A DNA stretch of 64,000 nucleotides, taken from Thermogemmatispora tikiterensis. GTDB taxonomy: Bacteria > Chloroflexota > Ktedonobacteria > Ktedonobacterales > Ktedonobacteraceae. The stretch covers positions 1,058,395 through 1,122,394 of the forward strand of contig NZ_MCIF01000002.1 of NCBI RefSeq assembly GCF_003268475.1, read 5' to 3'. Below are positions 26,713 to 35,433 of this stretch, piece after piece. The stretch's first letter is position 1. Each line of letters begins with the position of its first letter. The position numbers and the translations under genes are program-made. Under the pieces are notes generated by a model, which worked only from the letters and a program-made list of their open reading frames with translations, had not been told where the DNA came from and did no database searches.

Positions 26713-27819
26713 ATGGCTGCCGATCTCACGCTTGAGCGTATCCACTGGCAGGTCTATTGCCTGCCGCTACGCGCGCCCTTCCGCACGGCCCACGGGCTGC
26801 TGAGCACACGCTGGGGAGCAATTGTCGAGGTGAGCAGCGCTGGCGGTAGTCTCCAGGGCTATGGCGAGCTGGCACCGCTACCACCCTTCAGCCCGGCGCT
26901 GAGCAGCGTCCTGGCGGCCCTACCTGCCCTGGTAAAGAGCCTGGAAAGGACCTCACTGGGCGAGGCCCTGGCCCTGCTCCAGGAGCAGCAAGAAGCAGGC
27001 TGCCTGCCGGCTCCCGCGACCTTCGCGCTGGAGGTGGCTCTGCTCGATCTGCGCGCTCGCGCGCTTGGGCAGGGATTGCTCGCTCCCTATGCCCGCCAGG
27101 CCGTACCCGTTAATGCGGTCATTGGCGCCTCCAAGCCCGATGAGGCAGCGGAGGCCGCTCGCCAGGCCGTGGCCGCCGGCTTTCGCTGCCTCAAGCTCAA
27201 GCTAAGCGGCGATGAGCAGCAGGACGGCGAGCGCCTGGCAGCGGTGCGCGCCAGCGTGGGAGGAGCTATCGCGCTGCGCCTGGATGCTAATGCCAGTTGG
27301 AGCCTGGCACAGGCCGAGCGCCTGCTACGGGCCTACGCCCCCTATGACATCGCCTACGTCGAGCAGCCGCTCGCTGCCGATGACCTGGAGGAACTGCGTC
27401 AGCTGCGCCGTCGCTCTCCCATTCCCATCGCAGCCGACGAGAGCCTGAGCGGTCTGGAAAGCGCTCGCCAGCTGCTGCAGCTGGAGGCCGCCGATGTGCT
27501 CATCCTGAAGCCGCAGTTTCTCGGCGGCCTTCGACCAACCTTGCAGATCATCGAGGAAGCCGCTACGCGCGGGGTAACCTGCGTTCTCACCAGCGCTCTG
27601 GAGACTGGTATTGGCATCTGCGCCACCCTTCACCTGGCCGCCGCTCATCCCGCCCTGACTCAGGCCGCTGGCCTGGCCACCCTTTCGCTGCTGAGAGCAG
27701 ACCTGCTCTCAGAGCCGCTCACCTACAACGATGGCCAGCTCCAGCTACCGCCAGGGCCGGGCCTGGGCGTCCGACCAGACCGGGCAGCTCTGGCCCGCTA
27801 TTCTTCTTCAGCACTATAA
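26713..27819 (+). CDS. menC: o-Succinylbenzoate synthase
   Basis: 368 residues, enolase superfamily. The Lys pair KLKLSG, the metal ligands in LRLDANASW, VEQPLA and AADESLSG, and the second-side Lys in LILKPQFLGG are all present in order. It dehydrates the MenH product to o-succinylbenzoate. AAGGA precedes the ATG. Some family members also racemise N-acylamino acids, but the operon makes the menaquinone role secure. Confidence 0.94.
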   Translation: MAADLTLERIHWQVYCLPLRAPFRTAHGLLSTRWGAIVEVSSAGGSLQGYGELAPLPPFSPALSSVLAALPALVKSLERTSLGEALALLQEQQEAGCLPAPATFALEVALLDLRARALGQGLLAPYARQAVPVNAVIGASKPDEAAEAARQAVAAGFRCLKLKLSGDEQQDGERLAAVRASVGGAIALRLDANASWSLAQAERLLRAYAPYDIAYVEQPLAADDLEELRQLRRRSPIPIAADESLSGLESARQLLQLEAADVLILKPQFLGGLRPTLQIIEEAATRGVTCVLTSALETGIGICATLHLAAAHPALTQAAGLATLSLLRADLLSEPLTYNDGQLQLPPGPGLGVRPDRAALARYSSSAL

Positions 27820-27857
27820 GAAAAGGCGTCATGAAAGGAGGGAGAAGAGAGAGAAGC

Positions 27858-29420
27858 ATGGATACGGACTCTCCCCAGACCGCAGCGGGTTCCGTCCTCT
27901 TGCCCGACTGGCTGCAGCGCTGCGCAGAAAATCGTCCCCAGCATCTGGCCGTCCAGAGCGGAGCCTTGCGCTGGAGCTTCGCCGAGTTGGCGCAGCAGGC
28001 CACCAACCTGGCTCAGCAGCTCGCTGCGCTCGGCGTCCGTAGCGGCAGCCGAGTCGCCTTGCTGGCCGCCAACAGCCCGGCTTACGTTGCCTGCGTCCAC
28101 GCTCTGACCCGCCTGCGTGCCATACTCGTCCCGCTCAACACGCGTCTAAGTGAGACCGAACTTGGCTGGCAGCTGCAGGATGCCCGCGTCAATCTGCTCC
28201 TCAGCGATCCAGGCCAGGCGGACCGGGCCCGCCGTCTGCTCACTGTCCGGCCACAGCTGGCCTCAGCTATCCTGCAGCTGCGACCCGATGGTAGCGTCGA
28301 ACTTGATCCGTCTCCTCCACAGACGCACACCACAACCTTTACGCCCGCCCCACTGATCGATCTCAACGCCGTGCAGGCGATCATGTATACCTCCGGCACC
28401 ACGGGCCAGCCAAAGGGCGTGCTCATTACCTATGGGATGCACTGGTGGAACGCTATCGGCTCGGCGCTGAACCTGGGCCTCCACCTCGACGACTGCTGGT
28501 TGGCATGCCTGCCTTTCTTCCATATCGGTGGCCTGACCATCATCATGCGCAGTGCCATCTACGGCATCAGCATCAATGTGCATGAGAAATTCGACGCCGG
28601 AGCCGTCAATTCCTCTATCTTCAGCGAGGGCGTCACGATCATCTCAGTCGTGGCTGTCATGTTGCAGCGCATGCTGGAGGCACTGGAGAGCGAACAACCA
28701 GGAGCAGGCTATCCAGCACACCTGCGCTGTGTTCTCCTCGGTGGAGGGCCGGCGCCGCGCCCCTTGCTCGAAGCCTGCGCAGCGCGCGGCATTCCCGTCG
28801 TCCAGACCTATGGCCTGACTGAAGCCTGCTCACAGGCGGCCACGCTTTCGCCCGCCGATGCCCTGCGCAAGCTTGGTTCTGCCGGGCGCCCGCTCCCGCC
28901 AGTGCAGCTGGAGATCCGCCAGGATGGCCGGCGAGCCGCTCCCGGAGAGGCCGGGATGATTTATCTCAAAGGGCCGACTATCACGCCGGGCTACCTCGAT
29001 CGTCCCGCGGCAACACGCGAGGCACTGCAGGATGGCTGGCTGGCAACCGGCGATATTGGCTATCTCGATGAAGAGGGCTATCTCTACGTGCTTGATCGCC
29101 GCTCCGATCTGATTATCTCGGGCGGAGAGAACATCTATCCTGCTGAAATTGAAGCCGCCTTGTTGAGCCATCCCGCCGTTGCGGAGGCCGGCGTCTGCGG
29201 CCAGCCCGACCCGCGCTGGGGCCAGGTGCCGATCGCTTTCGTGCGCCTGCACCCGGGCCAGTCAACGAGCACTGAGTCGCTGCTCTCCCACCTGCAAACA
29301 CGTCTGGCACGCTATAAGCTGCCACGCGCTATCTACTTTGTGGGCGAGCTGCCGCGCAACTCCTCCGGCAAATTATTGCGTCGTCAGCTTCCCTCTCTGC
29401 TCGATCATGCGCTAAACTGA
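27858..29420 (+). CDS. menE: o-Succinylbenzoate-CoA ligase
   Basis: 520 residues, ANL superfamily. The P-loop is MYTSGTTGQPKGVL, the A5 motif is QTYGLTEACS, A7 is TGDIGYLDEEGYLYVLDRRSD, and the C-terminal Lys is in NSSGKLLRR. It activates o-succinylbenzoate to its CoA thioester for MenB. The ATG at 27858 is chosen for the purine-rich GGAG upstream; an ATG at 27831 is possible. It is the last gene of the cluster. menA, menG and a DHNA-CoA thioesterase are not in the window. Confidence 0.93.
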   Translation: MDTDSPQTAAGSVLLPDWLQRCAENRPQHLAVQSGALRWSFAELAQQATNLAQQLAALGVRSGSRVALLAANSPAYVACVHALTRLRAILVPLNTRLSETELGWQLQDARVNLLLSDPGQADRARRLLTVRPQLASAILQLRPDGSVELDPSPPQTHTTTFTPAPLIDLNAVQAIMYTSGTTGQPKGVLITYGMHWWNAIGSALNLGLHLDDCWLACLPFFHIGGLTIIMRSAIYGISINVHEKFDAGAVNSSIFSEGVTIISVVAVMLQRMLEALESEQPGAGYPAHLRCVLLGGGPAPRPLLEACAARGIPVVQTYGLTEACSQAATLSPADALRKLGSAGRPLPPVQLEIRQDGRRAAPGEAGMIYLKGPTITPGYLDRPAATREALQDGWLATGDIGYLDEEGYLYVLDRRSDLIISGGENIYPAEIEAALLSHPAVAEAGVCGQPDPRWGQVPIAFVRLHPGQSTSTESLLSHLQTRLARYKLPRAIYFVGELPRNSSGKLLRRQLPSLLDHALN

Positions 29421-29528
29421 GAGGCAGGGTCGCCCCGGCAGCACTTAGGAAGCTCACCAGCGACTGCGACCTCAGTACGCCCAGCTTGCAGAGCAAAGAC
29501 GCGAAGGAAGGAGAAAGGAGCCACACCA

Positions 29529-29843
29529 GTGCAACGTGTCGCCTTCTTGATGAGCGTGAAGCCCGGCTACGAGGAGGAATATAAGCGCCGTCACGACGAA
29601 ATCTGGCCAGAGATGCTGGAGGCGCTGCAGCGCGCCGGCGCCCGCAACTATAGTATCTTTCGCCACGGGACCCAGCTCTTCGCCTATCTGGAAACCGATG
29701 ACTTCGAGCGCATGGCCAAAACCCTGGCAGCGGACCCGGTTAACCAGCGCTGGCAGCAGTGGATGGCCGAAATCATGACCCAGGAGATCGATCCACAGAC
29801 CCAGTGGCCGCCGCTACTACCCGAAATGTTTCACATGGATTAA
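29529..29843 (+). CDS. rhaM: L-rhamnose mutarotase
   Basis: 104 residues, exactly the family length, from a GTG with AAAGGAG upstream. The start MQRVAFLMSVKPGYEEEYKR, the catalytic His in RRHDEIWPEM, NYSIFRHG, the FAYLE strand and the terminal LPEMFHMD are hallmarks. It speeds interconversion of the alpha and beta anomers of L-rhamnose in the cytoplasm. No other rhamnose genes are visible; it stands alone downstream of menE. Confidence 0.93.
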   Translation: MQRVAFLMSVKPGYEEEYKRRHDEIWPEMLEALQRAGARNYSIFRHGTQLFAYLETDDFERMAKTLAADPVNQRWQQWMAEIMTQEIDPQTQWPPLLPEMFHMD

Positions 29844-30091
29844 TCTTGTAGCCGACCTCCTTATTTAAGCTACTCTCTGGGAGCGGGGTCGCCCAGGCCC
29901 TCGTGGTCTTGCGCGGCCTCGTCTTCTTATGGGCTGGCCGCTCCAGACGTTTTTTGCCAGATCAGGTGATCAAGGCAGCGGTTCAGTTCTCCCCTGTCTC
30001 CCTGTTACCGCCCACATTCGTGTTGAGAGAGGTGATGCATCGCTTGAGATGAGAAACTCGACCATTGCCACAGCACATCATGGAGGTCACC

Positions 30092-30262
30092 ATGCCCGAC
30101 AAAAAGCCCCTCAAAGGGGTAGGAGAAAAAGAAGAGCGGCAGTACGAACACATCAAAGAAGAGGCCGAGAAGCGCGGTCGCTACGGCAAGCGAGCACGTG
30201 AGGTAGCGGCCCGCACCGTTATGAAGCAACACCACGAGAAAGGGCACAAGCCAGGCGAGTAG
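30092..30262 (+). CDS. Small charged protein of the 'plasmid stabilisation' type
   Basis: 56 residues from the ATG at 30092, which has GGAGG five bases upstream. Nearly half of the residues are charged: KEERQYEHIKEEAEKRGR then REVAARTVMKQHHEKG. This pattern (ER.YEHIKES...RG......AARTVNK) is shared by short proteins annotated as plasmid stabilisation or DUF7218-like in many bacteria; their function is not known to me. No toxin or antitoxin partner is adjacent. Confidence 0.7.
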   Translation: MPDKKPLKGVGEKEERQYEHIKEEAEKRGRYGKRAREVAARTVMKQHHEKGHKPGE

Positions 30263-30473
30263 CCTCTCGCCTCTTCACCGTCCCACCGTCCACTCGGCTG
30301 CAGAGAGGGGGTGCTCGCTCGAGGCCAGGGAAGAGCAGCCTTCTCCTCTGCCAGCGCCTGGTGATCTGGACAGGCTCAAAGGAGCCGGGTGCCAGGAGGG
30401 TCCCTGCTTTGCCCTGTCTTCCTCATTTCTCAGGACTTACCACAAGCAAGACAGCCTCTGAAGCCATTCGGCC
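30263..30473. other. Intergenic stretch without recognisable features
   Basis: First part of a 1.2-kb gene-free region. Apart from a pair of loosely complementary GC-rich segments I see no gene, repeat or promoter here. Short minus-strand reading frames exist but are rich in Trp/Cys/Arg and lack SDs. Confidence 0.4.
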
Positions 30474-30502
30474 TTGACACTCCCGCCGCCATTGCCTATA
30501 AC
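30474..30502 (+). promoter_or_regulatory. Near-consensus promoter with no gene directly downstream
   Basis: TTGACA (30474-30479), a 17-base spacer, TATAAC (30497-30502). Predicted transcription starts near 30509 and would run through about 450 bases with no plausible plus-strand reading frame before the possible terminator at 30933-30963. Confidence 0.65.
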
Positions 30503-30508
30503 TAAACC

Positions 30509-30963
30509 AACAAGAAAGGTGGAAGTTTCCCAGTCCATTCCTGGGCAGCCAGTCCGGGCGGGAGGAGAGCCAGCCCAGCCCCCATAGTCCCCCGCCTGGC
30601 AGGGCTGGGACCAAACCAGGAGGGCAGCCACAACCCACGAGCAGTCAAGGCAGCGCAGCCAGGTCACATCACGCAACGCCAGCGAACAGTGGGCCATCGC
30701 AGACCCGCCGATGAGCGTCCTCTACACTCGCAGGAGAGTCGCAACCCGCAACAACACCCAGAGACAGACAGCTCAAGCCAGACACACAAGCGACAGGAGT
30801 AGAGAGCGGTGGTCTCACCGATAACCCAGCCACCGGTTCTGCGCAACTATATCGGCGGTACCTGGTGCCGGACAGATGCCAGCGACCCTCTGAAGTGTGC
30901 AACTCCCCCATCAACGAAGTGCCGGCACTCGTCCCCCTGGTTGCGGGGGCGCTGTCAATTTTT
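30509..30963 (+). ncRNA. Candidate non-coding transcript
   Basis: Bounded by the promoter at 30474-30502 and by CCCCC/GGGGG (30933-30937/30945-30949) followed by AATTTTT. It includes the 12-bp palindrome AGTGCCGGCACT (30918-30929). It is GC-rich, with CCAGCCC and GGGCTGGG segments that could pair. I checked for conserved segments of RNase P RNA, tmRNA and 6S RNA and found none, so no family is assigned. Confidence 0.35.
30933..30963 (+). terminator. Weak candidate terminator
   Basis: CCCCC (30933-30937) and GGGGG (30945-30949) form a short GC stem, followed after seven bases by AATTTTT. The stem is only 5 bp. Confidence 0.4.
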
Positions 30964-31033
30964 GGTCTAGTGGTCTAGATGTCTTGACAGATTGCCGTAA
31001 AGGGGGTATAGTTTCTAGAGAACTGGTCTAGAC
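30963..31033 (+). promoter_or_regulatory. Promoter bracketed by HutC/DasR-like operators
   Basis: TTGACA (30984-30989), a 17-base spacer and TATAGT (31007-31012) form a strong promoter. Directly upstream, TGGTCTAG occurs twice in tandem (30963-30970, 30971-30978), and ACTGGTCTAGAC (31022-31033) lies over the expected transcription start. GTCTAGAC fits the GT-N-TA-N-AC core bound by HutC-subfamily GntR repressors such as DasR. It probably controls the importer beginning at 31464. Confidence 0.65.
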
Positions 31034-31463
31034 GATCTGTCATATTTCTCAAAAGAGGGGTCGGAGGCAGAAGAGCTGCGCCGACCGGGAAAGGAGTGAC
31101 GAGAGCCGGGCACGGCCTCGCGGTGGCGCCCGCAGCGGGGAGCGGGCAAGCAAGCGTGTGTTCGTGACACCGATCCGCAGAGACACGAGACGAGAGGGGC
31201 AATCATTACCTCAGCATAATCGACAACGACCAGAGCGGCTCAGCTTGGGCCGCGCCCCAGGCGAATTGTCAGACGAGGTGTAACTCGAACTCGGGCGCGG
31301 CAGAAGCCAGAGAGCATGGGTAACAAATTCCTTGCTGGCCAGGGGCAGGCTGGTACGGTACTCCCAGAGAGCGTTCTCCAGCCTGCGCTGATCAGGCCCA
31401 CGCGGAGCATCAACAAGCGGTCGATACTCACCGTATTTCAAGAGCCGTTACAGGAGGTTCTTT
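31034..31463 (+). other. Long leader of the oligopeptide/oligosaccharide importer operon
   Basis: About 430 bases between the promoter and the binding-protein gene. No reading frame in it looks real and I recognise no riboswitch. The AGGAGG at its end serves the next gene. Confidence 0.45.
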
Positions 31464-33146
31464 GTGTTTGGCAATTCAGAGCGCAAAACAGGCATGAAGC
31501 GCAAGGCCGGCACCCTGTGTCTCAGCCTCCTGGCCATCCTTGCGCTGCTGCTCACAGCCTGCGGTGGGAGCAGCTCGCAGAGCAGCCAGTCCGGCAAAAA
31601 GGTCCTCACCCTGGCTGCGCAAGCCAGCGCCTTCACTGACCAGGGCTTTAACCCCTACGCCCCCACACCGAATATTGGCATCAATGGCTTTGTCTACGAG
31701 ACACTTGAATTCTGTAACGTTAACGACAACACCTATCATCCTCTGCTGGCGCTCAGCCACCAATTTAACAGCGATTACACCCAGGTTACCTTCCACCTGC
31801 GGCAGGGCGTCAAATGGAACGATGGCCAGCCCTTCAGCGCCGATGATGTTGTCTTCACCTTCAACGCTCTTAAGCAATATCCTGCCGCGGACCTCAACGG
31901 AGACTGGGGCTATCTCAAGAGTGTCACGGCGCCCGATGCCAACACAGTCGTCATGACCTTCCAGAAGCCCTTCCCCGGGGCGATCTATTACATTGCCGGC
32001 CTGACGGTCATCATTCCCAAGCACATCTTCGAATCGGTCGGCGATATCACCAAATATTACAGCAGCAAGCCAGTCGGGACAGGCCCCTTTGTTGTAGCCA
32101 AATACACGTCTGATCTTCTGGTACTTGACAAGAACCCCAACTACTACCAGGCCAACCTGGTCAAGGTCGACGAAATCAAGGAGCCACGCTACAAAGACAA
32201 CGATGCCTTCAAGCTGGTCATGCCCAGCGGGCAGGTCGACTGGTCGGGCTACTATGCAGACAACCTGCAGCAGAACTTTGTGGCCAGGGACCCGCAGCAC
32301 TTCCACTACTTCATGGCCCCCGTTGACGAGTTTGGCATCTTTATCGACGTGCACGATCCGCTGCTGAGCGACGTGGCAGTACGTAAGGCGATCAGCGTGG
32401 CCATTGACCGACAAGCGGCGGCCCAGCAGGGCGAGTCGGGCCTCGTGCCCCCTGTACCGCAAACTGGCCTTCTCCCCACGCCAGGCAATCAGCAATATAT
32501 CTTGCCGGAATATGCCAATCTGTCTACCGCACCCAATGCCAGCCAGGCCCAGCAGATCCTCAAGAGTGCCGGCTATACCCAGGGAAGCGATGGCATCTTC
32601 ACCAAGAATGGTCAGCGCCTCTCCTTTGAACTGATCTCGGTCGCCGAGTACTCTGACTGGAACAAGTGGGCCCAGGTAGTGCAGAGCAACCTCAAGGCCG
32701 CTGGCATTGATATCCACATCAAACTCATGCCGGAGGCGCAGTATCTGACCTTCCGCGCAGAAGCGAAGCCCTACCAGCTGATGATCAGCGGTGTGGGTGG
32801 TGGCCCAACTCCTTACTTCATTTACAACGGCACCCTGAGCAGCCAGAGCCTCCCGCCCAATGGGCGCAACAGCAGCTACTGGAAGGATGCCCAGACCGAT
32901 CAGCTCCTCCAGCAGTTCGCCTCGACGATGGACCCCGCGCTCCAGAAGCAGGCGATCCAGGGTCTGGAACGCATCATGGTTGAGCAGGTGCCCTGGATTC
33001 CGGTGGTGGCCGGCGCTCGCTGGTTCGAGTACAATACCATGCGCTTCACTGGCTGGCCCGATCAGCAGAACCAGTATGCCGTCGGCTCACCCTACTCCTA
33101 CCCCGATAATGAGATTATCGTGATGCACCTGCAGCCCGTTTCGTAG
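31464..33146 (+). CDS. ABC transporter substrate-binding lipoprotein, family 5 (oligopeptide/oligosaccharide)
   Basis: 560 residues from a GTG with AGGAGG six bases upstream. After a basic start and a hydrophobic stretch the lipobox LLTAC|GG gives a lipoprotein with a Ser/Gln linker. The SBP_bac_5 signature FHLRQGVKWNDGQPFSADDVVFTF is at about 110-133, and VGTGPFVV and the C-terminal VPWIPVVAG follow the family. Ligands range from di/oligopeptides to cello- or chito-oligosaccharides. The DasR-like operator upstream slightly favours an amino-sugar or other sugar, but this is inference. It is first of five genes. Confidence 0.88.
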   Translation: MFGNSERKTGMKRKAGTLCLSLLAILALLLTACGGSSSQSSQSGKKVLTLAAQASAFTDQGFNPYAPTPNIGINGFVYETLEFCNVNDNTYHPLLALSHQFNSDYTQVTFHLRQGVKWNDGQPFSADDVVFTFNALKQYPAADLNGDWGYLKSVTAPDANTVVMTFQKPFPGAIYYIAGLTVIIPKHIFESVGDITKYYSSKPVGTGPFVVAKYTSDLLVLDKNPNYYQANLVKVDEIKEPRYKDNDAFKLVMPSGQVDWSGYYADNLQQNFVARDPQHFHYFMAPVDEFGIFIDVHDPLLSDVAVRKAISVAIDRQAAAQQGESGLVPPVPQTGLLPTPGNQQYILPEYANLSTAPNASQAQQILKSAGYTQGSDGIFTKNGQRLSFELISVAEYSDWNKWAQVVQSNLKAAGIDIHIKLMPEAQYLTFRAEAKPYQLMISGVGGGPTPYFIYNGTLSSQSLPPNGRNSSYWKDAQTDQLLQQFASTMDPALQKQAIQGLERIMVEQVPWIPVVAGARWFEYNTMRFTGWPDQQNQYAVGSPYSYPDNEIIVMHLQPVS

Positions 33147-33179
33147 GCTCCTTTCCCTACTTCCGGGACCTGCCGAGCA

Positions 33180-33220
33180 GGGGAATGGCCTCTTGGCCCT
33201 GGCCTGAGAGGCCATTCCCC
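33180..33220 (+). terminator. Intra-operon hairpin after the binding-protein gene
   Basis: GGGGAATGGCCTC (33180-33192) pairs perfectly with GAGGCCATTCCCC (33208-33220) around a 15-base loop, followed by only TTGT. It lies 34 bases after the stop codon and is likely a partial terminator or mRNA stabiliser, matching the hairpin behind the liv binding-protein gene. Confidence 0.6.
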
Positions 33221-33283
33221 TTGTCTGGGCCAGTCTAGGCCAGAGAGACGGCAGGCCAATGTAATTGATCACTACCTTGACCG

Positions 33284-33312
33284 TTGTTCTGCTTCGATCT
33301 TGATGGTATACT
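33284..33312 (+). promoter_or_regulatory. Possible internal promoter before the permease genes
   Basis: TTGTTC, a 17-base spacer and TATACT (33307-33312). The -35 box is poor (3 of 6), so it is a weak candidate. Confidence 0.3.
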
Positions 33313-33427
33313 CCCCCCAGATGGGGAGAATCTCTTAGGAGCGCACCTTACCTATCTGCTCTGTTCTCCAGGCCCGCTGACGGCCCTGGTGCAGCGCAGA
33401 TCACGGAAGGTATGAAGGAGTCCCTGA

Positions 33428-34429
33428 ATGCGCCACTTGCTTCGTCGCATTCTGTTCTATCTGTTCGCCGCCTGGGCGGCAATTACCTTGAATTTCGTGA
33501 TTCCACGCCTGGCTCCAGGCGACCCGGCAGCCGTGCTGTTGGGCAATCTACAGAGTCGCGGTATTCATGTGGGCGCCGCCTATCTGAAGGCTATCCAGGC
33601 GGAGCTGGGCTACAATACCGGTGATCCGCTCCCCATCCAGTACCTCGACTACCTCAATAGCTTGTTGCACGGCAACCTTGGCGTGGCCGTGACCTCCTCG
33701 TTCGAGCCGGTGACAAACGTTATCGGGCGCGATATCTTCTGGTCGCTGGGCCTGGGCCTGGTCTCAGTCATCCTCAGCTTTGCCCTCGGTTGCCTCCTGG
33801 GCATCGTCATGGCCTGGAAACGCGGCTCGTTGCTCGATACGATCCTGTCACCGCTGCTGAATTTTCTGTCGGCAATCCCTTACTTCTGGATGGCCCTCCT
33901 GATCCTCTACATCTTCGGCTTCGAGCTGCGCTGGTTCCCTCTGACCGGCGGCTACGATGAGCTGAACGTCGACCCCGGATGGACGCTTGATTTCATCGCG
34001 AGCGTGATATATCATGGGATCTTGCCAGCCCTGACGATTGTTATCGCTTCCGTCGCCGGCTGGATGCTCACCATGCGCAACTCGATGATTACTACGCTCT
34101 CAGAGGACTACGTGCTGATGGCCAAGGCCAAGGGCTTGCGTACCAGTCGCATCATGTTCGCCTACGCGGCTCGTAATGCGATTCTGCCCAATGTGGCCGG
34201 CTTCGCCATCTCGCTGGGCTTCATTGTCGGCGGCCAGTTGCTGACGGAGATGGTCTTCTCCTACCCCGGCATCGGCTATTCCCTGCTGCAGGCGGTCCAA
34301 AACCAGGACTATTCCCTGATGCAGGGCATTTTCCTGGTCGTCGCCCTCGGCGTGCTCGGCGCTAATTTCCTCGCCGAGCTGAGCTATGCCTTCCTCGATC
34401 CCCGCGTCCGCCTCGAAAGGAGCGCCTGA
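33428..34429 (+). CDS. ABC transporter permease, DppB/OppB type
   Basis: 333 residues with six hydrophobic segments. The N-terminus MRHLLRRILFYLFAAWAAI and the PGDPAAVLLG segment are the OppB N-terminal domain. The cytoplasmic coupling region AKAKGLRTSRIMFAYAARNA, the LTEMVFSYPGIG helix and the end FLDPRVR are family hallmarks. It forms half of the membrane channel. AAGGAG lies seven bases before the ATG. Confidence 0.92.
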   Translation: MRHLLRRILFYLFAAWAAITLNFVIPRLAPGDPAAVLLGNLQSRGIHVGAAYLKAIQAELGYNTGDPLPIQYLDYLNSLLHGNLGVAVTSSFEPVTNVIGRDIFWSLGLGLVSVILSFALGCLLGIVMAWKRGSLLDTILSPLLNFLSAIPYFWMALLILYIFGFELRWFPLTGGYDELNVDPGWTLDFIASVIYHGILPALTIVIASVAGWMLTMRNSMITTLSEDYVLMAKAKGLRTSRIMFAYAARNAILPNVAGFAISLGFIVGGQLLTEMVFSYPGIGYSLLQAVQNQDYSLMQGIFLVVALGVLGANFLAELSYAFLDPRVRLERSA

Positions 34430-34434
34430 CAACC

Positions 34435-35433
34435 ATGAGCCTGGGCAAGGATCTTAAGCACGTAGCTACTCTGGAGCCGGAAACGATCCCGTCAACGTTT
34501 CCAAAAAAGTTTCCACGCAGGGATTCGCGGCTGGCCCGCCTGGGTGAGAACCTCCGGCTCGTCTGGCGGGTTCTGACGAGCAATCGCAAGGTGGCGATTG
34601 GCAGCAGCATTGTCGCCTTCTTCTTGTTGGTGGCCATCTTCGGGCCACTGCTGGCCCCTTATGATCCCACCGCGACCTCCAGGCTCTCGGAAACGCCGCC
34701 CTCGGCAGCCCACTGGCTGGGCACGACGGCCACGGGTCAGGACATTTTCTCGCAGCTGCTCTATGGCACGCGCAGCAGTGTGTTTTGGGGTTTCCTGACC
34801 GGCCTCCTGGTGACACTGGTCTCGGTCGTGGTCGGCCTGGTGAGCGGTTACTTCGGCGGGATCATCGACGAGATTCTCTCGCTGGTGACCAACGTCTTCC
34901 TGGTGATCCCTGCGCTCCCACTGGCCATTGTGGCGGTCGGCTACTTCCCCAAGGGACCGTTGACGATCGCCCTGGTGATTATCCTCACTAACTGGTCGTT
35001 CAACGCCCGGTTGCTGCGAGCACAGACGCTCTCGATGCGCAGCCGGGAGTTTGTGACCGCGGCGCGGGCCAGCGGTGAAAGTGCGTGGCGCATCATTTTC
35101 TTCGAAATTTTCCCCAACGAGATCGGCATTGTGGCGGCGGCTTTTGTGAGCACAGTGATTTTTGTGCTGTTGGCCTGGACGGCACTGGAATTCCTGGGTC
35201 TGGGTGATATCAATACCGTAAGCTGGGGAAGTATGCTCTATTGGGCTCAGCAGTCCGATTCGATCTTCTCTGGCCTCTGGTGGTGGTTCGCTCCCCCAGG
35301 CTGCTGCATCGCCTTGCTTGGTGCCGCCCTGGCGCTGATTAACTTCGGTATCGATGAGATCGCCGATCCGCGTCTACGCAGCGAGATCAGCGAGCATGTG
35401 CCGAAGGAACTCAAAGAGAAGGCGGTAACGTAA
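34435..35433 (+). CDS. ABC transporter permease, DppC/OppC type
   Basis: 332 residues. An N-terminal cytoplasmic stretch (about 55 residues) precedes the first membrane helix VAIGSSIVAFFLLVAIFGPL. LGTTATGQDIFSQLLYGTRSS is the conserved OppC segment, TAARASGESAWRIIFFEIFPN the coupling loop, and the protein ends IADPRLRSEI. It starts six bases after the previous stop codon and its own stop overlaps the next start (TAATG). Confidence 0.92.
   Translation: MSLGKDLKHVATLEPETIPSTFPKKFPRRDSRLARLGENLRLVWRVLTSNRKVAIGSSIVAFFLLVAIFGPLLAPYDPTATSRLSETPPSAAHWLGTTATGQDIFSQLLYGTRSSVFWGFLTGLLVTLVSVVVGLVSGYFGGIIDEILSLVTNVFLVIPALPLAIVAVGYFPKGPLTIALVIILTNWSFNARLLRAQTLSMRSREFVTAARASGESAWRIIFFEIFPNEIGIVAAAFVSTVIFVLLAWTALEFLGLGDINTVSWGSMLYWAQQSDSIFSGLWWWFAPPGCCIALLGAALALINFGIDEIADPRLRSEISEHVPKELKEKAVT

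Noticed and set aside
30437..30914. Several short minus-strand frames in the gene-free region
   Set aside because: Trp/Cys/Arg-rich, no SD and no motif; random open frames in GC-rich DNA.
30509..30963. RNase P RNA, tmRNA or 6S RNA
   Set aside because: The length would fit RNase P RNA, but none of its conserved blocks (such as the GGAAAGTCCGGGC region) is present on either strand, nor a tmRNA tag frame.
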